A DNA stretch of 64,000 nt from Luzula sylvatica (Eukaryota > Streptophyta > Magnoliopsida > Poales > Juncaceae): assembly GCA_946800325.1 (NCBI GenBank), contig OX326958.1, forward strand, positions 59,637,793 through 59,701,792. Direction: 5' to 3'. Position 1 is the stretch's first letter; each line of letters starts with the position of its first letter. The notes beneath the pieces were generated by a model, which was not told the DNA's origin, ran no database searches, and was given only the letters and a program-made list of their open reading frames with translations. Positions 53,991 through 64,000 of the stretch are shown here, in pieces. The position numbers and the translations under genes are program-made.

Positions 53991-56900
53991 TTTTTCGATT
54001 CAAAACAAGATTTTAACGCTTTGAGGAGTTCAAATAACGTGTTTTTAGATCATTTGTATCGTATCTTTTAGTACATAACTTTTCACCAAATTTCACAAAC
54101 ACTAAGAAAGCTTGTTTTTCGATTCAAAACAAGATTTTTAACGCTTTGAGGAGTTCAAATAACGTGTTTTTAGATCATTTGTATCGTATCTTTTACTACA
54201 TAACTTTTCACCAAATTTCACAAACACTAAAAAAGTTTGTTTTTCGATTTCAAAACAAGATTTTAACGCTTTGAGGAGTTCAAATAACGTGTTTTTAGAT
54301 CATTTGTATCGTATCTTTTAGTACATAACTTTTCACCAAATATCACAAAAACTAAGAAAGTTTGTTTTTTGATTCAAAACAAGATTTTAAAGCTTTGAGG
54401 AGTTAAAATAACATGTTTTTAGATCATTTGTATCGTATCTTTTAGTACATAACTTTTCACCAAATTTCACAAACACTAAGAAAGTGTGTTTTTCGATTCA
54501 AAACAAGATTTTAACGCTTTGAGGAGTTCAGATAACAAGTTTTTAGATCAGGTGTATCGTATCTTTTACTACATAACTTTTTACCAAATTTCAGAAACGC
54601 TAAGAAAGTTTGTTTTTCGATTCAAAACAAGATTTTAACGCTTTGAGGAGTGCAAATAACATGTTTTTAGATCAGGTGTATCGTATCTTTTACTACATAA
54701 CTTTTTACCAAATTTCAGAAACACTAAGAAAGTTTGTTTTTCGATTCAAAACAAGATTTTAACGCTTTGAGGAGTTCAAATAACGTGTTTTTAGATAATT
54801 TGTATCGTATCTTTTACTACATAACTTTTCACCAAATTTCACAAACACTAAGAAAGTTTGTTTTTCGATTCAAAACAAGATTTTAACGCTTTGAGGTGTT
54901 CAAATAACATGTTTTTAGATCATTTGTATCGTATCTTTTAGTACATAACTTTTCACCAAATTTCACAAACACTAAGAAATTTTGTTTTTCGATTCAAAAC
55001 AAGATTTTAACGCTTTGAGTAGTTCAAATAACGTGTTTCTAGATCATTTGTATCGTATCTTTTACTACATAACTTTTCACCAAATTTCACAAACACTAAG
55101 AAAGTTTTTTTTTCGATTCAAAACAAGATTTTAACGCTTTGAGGAGTTCAAATAACGTGTTTTTAGATCATTTATATCGTATCTTTTACTACATAACTTT
55201 TCACCAAATTTCACAAACACCAAGAAAGTTTGTTTTTCGATTCAAAACAAGATTTTAACGCTTTGAGGTGTTCAAATAACGTGTTTTTAGATCATTTGTG
55301 TCGTATCTTTTAGTACATAACTTTTCACCAAATCTCCCAAACACTAAGAAAGTTTGTTTTTCCATTCAAAACAAACATTTAACGCTTTGAGGAGTTCAAA
55401 TAACGTGTTTTTAGATCATTTGTATCGTATCTTTTAGTACATAAGTTTTCAACAAATTTCACAAACACTAAGAAAGTTTGTTTTTCGATTCAAAACAAGA
55501 TTTTAAAGCATTGAGGAGTTCAAATAACATGTTTTTAGATCAGGTGTATCGTATCTTTTACTACATAACTTTTCACCAAATTTCACAAACACTAAGAAAG
55601 TTTGTTTTTCGATTCAAAACAAGATTTTAACGCTTTGAGGAGTTCAAATAACGTGTTTTTACATCATTTGTATCGTATCTTTTACTACAAAACTTTTCAC
55701 CAAATTTCAGAAACACTAAGAAAGCTTGTTTTTCGATTCAAAACAAGATTTTTAACGCTTTTAGGAGTTCAAATAACGTGTTTTTAGATCATTTGTATCG
55801 TATCTTTTACTACATAACTTTTCACCAAATTTCACAAACACTAAAAAAGTTTGTTTTTCGATTTCAAAATAAGATTTTAACGCTTTGAGGAGTTCAAATA
55901 ACGTGTTTTTAGATCATTTGTATCGTATCTTTTAGTACATAACTTTTCACCAAATTTTGCAAACACTAAGAAAGTTTGTTTTTCGATTCAAAACAAGATT
56001 TTAAATCATTGAGGTGTTCAAATAACATGTTTTTAGATCATTTGTATCGTATCTTTTAGTACATAACTTTTCACCAAATTACACAAACACTAAGAAAGTT
56101 TGTTTTTCGATTCAAAACAAGATTTTAACGCTTTGAGGAGTTCAGATAACAAGTTTTTAGATCAGGTGTATCGTATCTTTTACTACATAACTTTTTACCC
56201 AATTTCAAAAATGCTAAGAAAGTTTGTTTTTCGATTCAAAACTAGATTTTAACGCTTTGAGGAGTTCAAATAACATGTTTTTAGATCAGGTGTATCGTAT
56301 CTTTTACTACATAACTTTTTACCAAATTTCAGAAACAATAAGAAAGTTTGTTTTTCGATTCAAAACAAGATTTTAACGCTTTGAGGAGTTCAACTAACGT
56401 GTTTTTAGATCATTTGTATCGTATCTTTTACTAAATAACTTTTCACAAAATTTCACAAACACTAAGAAAGTTTGTTTTTCGATTCAAAACAAGATTTTAA
56501 CGCTTTGAGGTGTTCAAATAACATGTTTTTAGATCATTTGTATCGTATCTTTTAGTACATAACTTTTCACCAAATTTCACAACCACTAAGAAATTTTGTT
56601 TTTCGATTCAAAACAAGATTTTAACGCTTTGAGGAGTTCAAATAACGTGTTTCTTGATCATTTGTATCGTATCTTTTACTACATAACGTTTCACCAAATT
56701 TCACAAACACTAAGAAAGTTTGTTTTTCGATTCAAAACATGATTTTAACGCTTTGAGGAGTTCAAATAACGTGTTTTTAGATCATTTGTATCGTATCTTT
56801 TACTACATAACTTTTCACCAAATTTCACAAACACTAAGAGAGTTTGTTTTTCGATTCAAAACAAGATTTTAACGCTTTGAGGTGTTCAAATAACATGTTT

Positions 56901-59687
56901 TTAGATGAGGTGTATCGTATCTATTGCTACATAACTTTTTACCAAATTTCAGAAACGCTAAGAAAGTTTGTTTTTCGATTCAAAACAAAATTTTAACGCT
57001 TTGAGGAGTTCAAATAACATGTTTTTAGATCATTTGTATCATATCTTTTACTACATAACTTTTCAGCAAATTTCACAAACACTAAGAAAGTTTGTTTTTC
57101 GATTCAAAACAAGATTTTAACGCTTTGAGGAGTTCAAATAATGTGTTTTTAGATCATTTGTATCGTATCTTTTAGTACATAACTTTTCACCAAATTACAC
57201 AAACACTATGAAAGTTTGTTTTTCGATTCAAAACAAGATTTTAACGCTTTGAGGAGTTCAGATAACAAGTTTTTAGATCAGGTGTATCGTATCTTTTACT
57301 ACATAACTTTTTACCAAATTTCAGAAACGCTAAGAAAGTTTGTTTTTCGATTCAAAACAAGATTTTAACGCTTTGAGGAGTGCAAATAACATGTTTTTAG
57401 ATCAGGTGTATCGTATCTTTTACTACATAACTTTTTACCAAATTTCAGAAACACTAAGAAAGTTTGTTTTTCGATTCAAAACAAGATTTTAACGCTTTGA
57501 GGAGTTCAAATAACGTGTTTTTAGATCATTTGTATCGTATCTTTTACTACATAACTTTTCACCAAATTTCACAAACACTAAGAAAGTTTGTTTTTCGATT
57601 CAAAACAAGATTTTAACGCTTTGAGGTGTTCAAATAACATGTTTTTAGATCATTTGTATCGTATCTTTTACTACATAACTTTTTACCAAATTTCAGAAAC
57701 GCTAAGAAAGTTTGTTTTTCGATTCAAAACAAGATTTTAACGCTTTGAGGAGTGCAAATAACATGTTTTTAGATCAGGTGTATCGTATCTTTTACTACAT
57801 AACTTTTTACCAAATTTCACAAACACTAAGAAATTTTGTTTTTCGATTCAAAACAAGATTTTAACGCTTTGAGGAGTTCAAATAACGTGTTTCTAGATCA
57901 TTTGTATCGTATCTTTTACTACATAACTTTTCACCAAATTTCACAAACATTAAGAAAGTTTTTTTTTCGATTCAAAACAAGATTTTAACGCTTTCAGGAG
58001 TTCAAATAACGTGTTTTTAGATCATTTATATCGTATCTTTTACTACATAACTTTTCACCAAATTTCACAAACACCAAGAAAGTTTGTTTTTCGATTCAAA
58101 ACAAGATTTTAACGCTTTGAGGTGTTCAAATAACGTGTTTTTAGATCATTTGTGTCGTATCTTTTAGTACATAACTTTTCACCAAATCTCCCAAACACTA
58201 AGAATGTTTGTTTTTCAATTCAAAACAAACATTTAACGCTTTGAGGAGTTCAAATAACGTGTTTTTAGATCATTTGTATCGTATCTTTTAGTACATAAGT
58301 TTTCAACAAATTTCACAAACACTAAGAAAGTTTGTTTTTCGATTCAAAACAAGATTTTAAAGCATTGAGGAGTTCAAATAACATGTTTTTAGATCAGGTG
58401 TATCGTATCTTTTACTACATAACTTTTCACCAAATTTCACAAACACTAAGAAAGTTTGTTTTTCGATTCAAAACAAGATTTTAACGCTTTAAGGAGTACA
58501 AATAACGTGTTTTTACATCATTTGTATCGTATCTTTTACTACAAAACTTTTCACCAAATTTCATAAACACTAAGAAAGCTTGTTTTTCGATTGAAAACAA
58601 GATTTTTAACGCTTTGAGGAGTTCAAATAACGTGTTTTTAGATCATTTGTATCGTATCTTTTACTACATAACTTTTCACCAAATTTCACAAACACTAAAA
58701 AAGTTTGTTTTTCGATTTCAAAACAAGATTTTAACGCTTTGAGGAGTTCAAATAACGTGTTTTTAGATCATTTGTATCGTATCTTTTAGTACATAACTTT
58801 TCACCAAATTTTACAAACACTAAGAAAGTTTGTTTTTCGATTCAAAACAAGATTTTAAAGCATTGAGGTGTTGAAATAACATGTTTTTAGATCATTTGTA
58901 TCGTATCTTTTAGTACATAACTTTTCAGCAAATTACACAAACACTAAGAAAGTTTGTTTTTCAATTCAAAACAAGATTTTAACGCTTTGAGGAGTTCAGA
59001 TAACAAGTTTTTAGATCAGGTGTATCGTATCTTTTACTACATAACTTTTTACCAAATTTCAAAAATGCTAAGAAAGTTTGTTTTTCGATTCAAAACAAGA
59101 TTTTAACGCTTTGAGGAGTTCAAATAACATGTTTTTAGATCAGGTGTATCGTATCTTTTACTACATAACTTTTTACCAAATTTCAGAAACACTAAGAAAG
59201 TTTGTTTTTCGATTCAAAACAAGATTTTAACGCTTTGAGGAGTTAAAATAACGTGTTTTTAGATCATTTGTATCGTATCTTTAACTAAATAACTTTTCAC
59301 AAAATTTCACAAACACTAAGAAAGTTTGTTTTTCCATTCAAAACAAGATTTTAACGCTTTGAGGTGTTCAAATAACATGTTTTTAGATCATTTGTATCGT
59401 ATCTTTTAGTACATAACTTTTCACCAAATTTCACAACCACTAAGAAATTTTGTTTTTCGATTCAAAACAAGATTTTAACGCTTTGAGGAGTTCAAATAAC
59501 GTGTTTCTAGATCATTTGTATCGTATCTTTTACTACATAACGTTTCACCAAATTTCACAAACACTATGAAAGTTTGTTTTTCGATTCAAAACATGATTTT
59601 AACGCTTTGAGGAGTTCAAATAACGTGTTTTTAGATCATTTGTATCGTATCTTTTACTACATAACTTTTCACCAAATTTCACAAACA
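53991..59687 (+). repeat. 22/23-monomer HOR, about two copies (2730 to 2854 bp)
   Basis: TTCAGATAACAAG recurs from about 54528 to 57258 (2730 bp, 22 monomers plus 2). M11 recurs from 55101 to 57955 (2854 bp, 23 monomers plus 2), and M3/M4 markers recur at the same 2853 to 2854 bp (56011 to 58864; AAATGCT 56211 to 59065). The second copy therefore gained one monomer between 57.3 and 57.9 kb, where GAGTGCAAATAAC occurs twice (57380, 57750). This block restores the left-hand order (M9, M11 to M15, M2 to M7) that is missing from 38.1 to 54.3 kb. An extra T (GATTTTTAACGC) follows several CTACAAAAC or AAGCTTG monomers (54132, 55748, 58601). Confidence 0.85.
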
Positions 59688-62600
59688 CTACGAAAGTTTG
59701 TTTTTCGATTCAAAACAAGATTTTAAAGCTTTGAGGAGTTCAAATAACGTGTTTCTAGATCATTTGTTTCGTATCTTTTACTACATAACTTTTCACCAAA
59801 TTTCACAAACACTAAGAAAGTTTATTTTTCGATTCGAAACAAGATTTTAACGCTTTGAAGAGTTCAAATAACGGTTTCTAGATCATTTGTATGGTATCTT
59901 TTAGTACATAACTTTTCACCAAATTTCACAAACACTAAGAAAGTTTGTTTTTCGATTCAAAACAAGATTTTAACGCTTTGAGGAGTTCATATAACGTGTT
60001 TCTAGATCATTTGTATCGTATCTTTTACTACATAACTTTTCACCAAATTACACAAACACTAAGAAAGTTTGTTTTTCGATTCAAAACAAGATTTTAACGC
60101 TTTGAGGAGTTCAAATAACGTTTTTTTAGATCATTTATATCGTATCTTTTACTACATAACTTTTCACCAAATTTCACAAACACCAAGAAAGTTTGTTTTT
60201 CGATTCAAAACAAGATTTTAACGCTTTGAGGTGTTCAAATAACGTGTTTTTAGATCATTTGTGTCGTATCTTTTAGTACATAACTTTTCACCAAATCTCC
60301 CAAACACTAAGAAAGTTTGTTTTTCAATTCAAAACAAACTTTTAACGCTTTGAGGAGTTCAAATAACGTGTTTTAAGATCATTTATATCGTATCTTTTAC
60401 TACATAACTTTTCACCAAATTTCACAAACACCAAGAAAGATTGTTTTTCGATTCAAAACAAGATTTTTACGCTTTGAGGTGTTCAAATAAAATGTTTTTA
60501 GATCATTTGTATCGTATCTTTTAGTACATAACTTTTCACCAAATTTCACAAACACTAAGAACTTTTGTTTTTCGATTCAAAACAAGATTTTAACGCTTTG
60601 AGGAGTTCAAATAACGTGTTTCTAGATCATTTGTATCGTATCTTTTACTACATAACTTTTCACCAAATTTCACAAACACTAAGAAAGTTTTTTTTTCGAT
60701 TCAAAACAAGATTTTAACGCTTTGAGGAGTTCAAATAACGTGTTTTTAGATCATTTATATCGTATCTTTTACTACATAACTTTTCACCAAATTTCACAAA
60801 CACCAAGAAAGTTTGTTTTTCGATTCAAAACAAGATTTTTACGCTTTGAGGTGTTCAAATAACGTGTTTTTAGATCATTTGTGTCGTATCTTTTAGTACA
60901 TAACTTTTACCCAAATTTCACAAACACTAAGAAAGTTTGTTTTTCAATTCAAAACAAACTTTTAACGCTTTGAGGAGTTCAAATAACGTGTTTTTAGATC
61001 ATTTGTATCGTATCTTTTACTACATAACTTTTCACCAAATTTCACAAACACTAAGAAAGTTTGTTTTTCGATTCAAAACAAAATTTTAAAGCTTTGAGGA
61101 GTTCAAATAACGTGTTTCTAGATCATTTGTTTCGTATCTTTTACTACATAACTTTTCACCAAATTTCACAAACACTAAGAAAGTTTGTTTTTCGATTCGA
61201 AACAAGATTTTAACGCTTTGAAGAGTTCAAATAACGGTTTCTAGATCATTTGTATCGTATCTTTTAGTACATAACTTTTCACCAAATTTCACAAACACTA
61301 AGAAAGTTTGTTTTTCGATTCAAAACGAGATTTTAACGCTTTGGGCAGTTCAAATAACGTGTTTCTAGATCATTTGCATCGTATCTTTTAGTACATAACT
61401 TTTCACCAAATTTCACAAACACTAAGAAATTTTGTTTTTCGATTCAAAACAAGATTTTAACGCTTTGAGGAGTTCAAATAACGGGTTTCTAGATCATTTG
61501 TATCGTATCTTTTACTATATAACTTTTCCCCAAATTTCACAAACACTAAGAAAGTTTGTTTTTCGATTCAAAACAAGATTTTAACGCATTGAGGTGTTCA
61601 AATAACATGTTTTTAGATCATTTGTATCGTATCTTTTAGTACATAACTTTTCACCAAATTTCACAAACACTAAGAAAGTTTGTTTTTCGATTCAAAACAA
61701 GATTTAAACGCTTTGAGGAGTTCAAATAATGGGTTTCTAGATCATTTGTATCGTATCTTTTACTACATAACTTTTCACCAAATTTCGCAAACACTAAGAA
61801 AGTTTGTTTTTCGATTCAAAACAAGATTTTAACGCTTTGAGGAGTTGAAATAACGTGTTTTTAGATCATTTGCATCGTATCTTTTACTACATAACTTTTC
61901 ACCAAATTTCACAAACACTAAGAAAGTTTGTTTTTCGACTTAAAAACAAGATTTTAACGCTTTGAGGAGTTCAAATAACGTGTTTTTAGATCATTTGTAT
62001 CGTATCTTTTAGTACATAACTTTTCACGAAATTTTACAAACACTAAGAAAGTTTATTTTTCGATTCAAAACAAGATTTTAAAGCTTTGAGGAGTTCAAAT
62101 AACATGTTTTTAGATCATTTGCATCGTATCTTTTAGTACATAACTTTTCACCAAATTACACAAACACTAAGAAAGTTTGTTTTTCGATTCAAAATAAGAT
62201 TTTAACCCTTTGAGGAGTTCAAATAACGTGTTTCTAGATCATTTGTTTCGTATCTTTTACTACATAACTTTTCACCAAATTTCACAAACACTAAGAAAGT
62301 TTGTTTTTCGATTCAAAACAAGATTTTAACGCTTTGGGCAGTTCAAATAACGTGTTTCTAGATCATTTGCATCGTATCTTTTAGTACATAACTTTTCACC
62401 AAATTACACAAACACTAAAAAAGTTTGTTTTTCGATTCAAAATAAGATTTTAACCCTTTGAGGAGTTCAGATAACAAGTTTTTAGATCAGGTGTATCGTA
62501 TCTTTTACTACATAACTTTTTACCAAATTTCAGAAACGCTAAGAAAGTTTGTTTTTCGATTCAAAACAAGATTTTAACGCTTTGAGGTGTTCAAATAACA

Positions 62601-64000
62601 TGTTTTTAGATCATTTGTATCGTATCTTTTAGTACATAACTTTTCACCAAATTTCACAAACACTAAGAAATTTTGTTTTTCGATTCAAAACAAGATTTTA
62701 ACGCTTTGAGGAGTTCAAATAACGTGTTTCTAGATCATTTGTATCGTATCTTTTACTACATAACGTTTCACCAAATTTCACAAACACTAAGAAAGTTTGT
62801 TTTTCGATTCAAAACATGATTTTAACGCTTTGAGGAGTTCAAATAACGTGTTTTTAGATCATTTGTATCGTATTTTTTACTACATAACTTTTCACCAAAT
62901 TTCACAATCACTAAGAGAGTTTGTTTTTCGATTCAAAACAAGATTTTAACGCTTTAAGGTGTTCAAATAACATGTTTTTAGATCAGGTGTATCGTATCTT
63001 TTACTACATAACTTTTTACCAAATTTCAGAAACGCTAAGAAAGTTTGTTTTTCGATTAAAAACAAGATTGTAACGCTTTGAGGAGTTCAAATAACATGTT
63101 TTTAGATCATTTGTATCATATCTTTTACTACATAACTTTTCAGCAAATTTCACAAACACTAAGAAAGTTTGTTTTTCGATTCAAACCAAGATTTTAACGC
63201 TTTGAGGAGTTCAAATAACGTGTTTTTAGATCATTTGTATCGTATCTTTTACTACAAAACTTTTCACCAAATTTCACAAACACTAAGAAAGCTTGTTTTT
63301 CGATTCAAAACAAGATTTTAACGCTTTGAGGAGTTCAAATAACATGTTTTTAGATCATTTGTATCGTATCTTTTACTACATAACTTTTCACCAAATTTCA
63401 CAAACACTAAGAAAGTTTGTTTTTCGATTCAAAACAAGATTTTAACGCTTTGAGGTGTTCAAATAACATGTTTTTAGATCATTTGTATCGTATCTTTTAG
63501 TACATAACTTTTCACCAAATTTCACAAACACTAAGAAATTTTGTTTTTCGATTCAAAACAAGATTTTAACGCTTTGAGGAGTTCAAATAACGTGTTTTTA
63601 GATCATTTGTATCGTATCTTTTACTACATAACTTTTCACCAAATTTCACAAACACTAAGAGAGTTTGTTTTTCGATTCAAAACAAGATTTTAACGCATTA
63701 AGGTGTTCAAATAACATGTTTTTAGATCAGGTGTATCGTATCTTTTACTACATAACTTTTTACCAAATTTCAGAAACGCTAAGAAAGTTTGTTTTTCGAT
63801 TCAAAACAAGATTGTAATGCTTTGAGGAGTTCAAATAACATGTTTTTAGATCATTTGTATCATATCTTTTACTACATAACTTTTCAGCAAATTTCACAAA
63901 CACTAAGAAAGTTTGTTTTTCGATTCAAAACAAGATTTTAACGCTTTGAGGAGTTCAAATAACGTGTTTTTAGATCATTTGTATCGTATCTTTTACTACA
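59688..64000 (+). repeat. Displaced second copy of the segment beginning at about 37.11 kb
   Basis: CTACGAAAG at 59688 matches 37111 (offset 22577), and CACCAAGAAAGATTG near 60431 matches 37854 with the same offset. GGGCAG 61343, AATGGGTTTC 61731 and GAGTTGAAATAAC 61846 match 38643, 39031 and 39146 at offset 22700. CACGAAATT 62025, CAGATAAC near 62465 and TAAGGTG 62955 match at offset 22204. Each offset change is a whole number of monomers, within one base. From 63.3 kb the sequence follows the cassette found near 43.0-43.3 kb, and it is still in the array when the window ends. A one-base insertion (CGACTTAAAAAC) lies near 61938. Confidence 0.85.

Larger units (their letters stand above)
1..64000 (+). 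repeat. Satellite DNA array, 124-bp monomer, about 516 head-to-tail copies
   Basis: The sequence repeats every 124 bp from the first to the last base, with no interruption by unrelated DNA. The spacing was checked by locating the GAGGAGTTC segment in successive copies (for example at 138, 262, 386 and 510). Landmarks in consensus order are TTTTAACGCTTTGAGGAG (bases 1-18), AACGTGTTTTTAGATCA (27-42), GTATCGTATC (46-55), TTTCACCAAATTTCACAAAC (71-90) and AAAACAAGA (116-124). Composition is about 28% G+C. All copies read in the same direction; I saw no inverted copy. No coding region is supported: the few open frames are read-through of the repeat in monomers whose in-frame stop is mutated. No tRNA, rRNA, transposon end, poly-A tail or telomeric repeat was seen. 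Known satellites of this kind form centromeric or other constitutive heterochromatin; that role is inferred here, not shown. Confidence 0.98.

Noticed and set aside
55602..55787. Open reading frame of 61 codons on the + strand
   Set aside because: Satellite read-through, opened by TTTTTAGATC becoming TTTTTACATC near 55660, which removes a stop.
1..64000. CRISPR array
   Set aside because: There are no unique spacers. The entire 124-bp period is repeated, and the variants are shared between copies.
1..64000. Pure assembly artefact (false expansion of a short array)
   Set aside because: Copies carry many ordered private variants and different HOR lengths, which simple copying by an assembler would not make. 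Copy numbers of the near-identical units (4839-7761, 8108-14310, 40132-50476) still need long-read support.
1..64000. Promoters, terminators or small RNA genes
   Set aside because: TATA-like and T-rich stretches occur in every monomer because of the AT-rich composition. None stands out from the repeat background.
1..64000. Telomeric or retrotransposon-derived repeat
   Set aside because: No TTTAGGG or TTAGGG arrays, no LTR ends, primer-binding site, polypurine tract or coding remnant were seen within the monomer or at HOR junctions.

Overview
The whole 64 kb window is one uninterrupted, head-to-tail array of an AT-rich satellite DNA. By hand count the consensus monomer is 124 bp (A 41, T 48, C 20, G 15; about 28% G+C), giving roughly 516 copies, all in the same orientation. 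I found no gene, RNA gene, transposon, telomere-type repeat or other non-satellite sequence. This is eukaryotic tandem-repeat heterochromatin of the kind found at centromeres, pericentromeres or large interstitial blocks. The organism cannot be fixed from the sequence. A plant is a reasonable guess, because CpG-transition variants at all four consensus CpGs suggest DNA methylation. The only lead on identity is monomer length: I recall a 124-bp centromeric satellite in the holocentric woodrush Luzula, but I could not compare sequences.

Monomer coordinates used here: base 1 is the first T of TTTTAACGCT and base 124 is the last A of AAAACAAGA. The monomers fall into recognisable types with linked variants. 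I call them M1 to M18 after their order in the first unit, plus several right-hand types: a GGGCAG head, AGAGAG, TAAGGTG and GATTGTAACG. The types recur in a fixed order, so the array is built of higher-order repeats (HORs).

Layout. 1-2232 is a reference 18-mer HOR. 2233-3474 is a tandem duplication of its first five monomers (621 bp each). 3475-4838 is mosaic. 4839-7761 holds two copies of a 12-mer HOR (1464 and 1459 bp), each starting with a monomer that has lost 26 bp; a third copy runs into the next block. 8108-14310 holds three copies of a 17-mer HOR (2109 bp). 14311-27900 has looser, longer HORs of 20 to 26 monomers. 27901-37332 is a tandem duplication of a 38-monomer unit (4716 bp). 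37333-40131 is mosaic. 40132-50476 is a nested structure: 6-monomer cassettes (744 bp) and 9-monomer cassettes (1116 bp) inside 28- and 25-monomer units (3473 and 3100 bp). 50477-51560 is mosaic, and 51561-53990 is a shorter copy of the nested unit. 53991-59687 holds a 22/23-monomer HOR (2730 to 2854 bp). 59688-64000 repeats the segment that begins near 37.11 kb, offset by 22.2 to 22.7 kb.

Nothing here encodes a protein. The content is structural: a record of repeated unequal exchange or amplification in one satellite family, working on units from 5 to 38 monomers.
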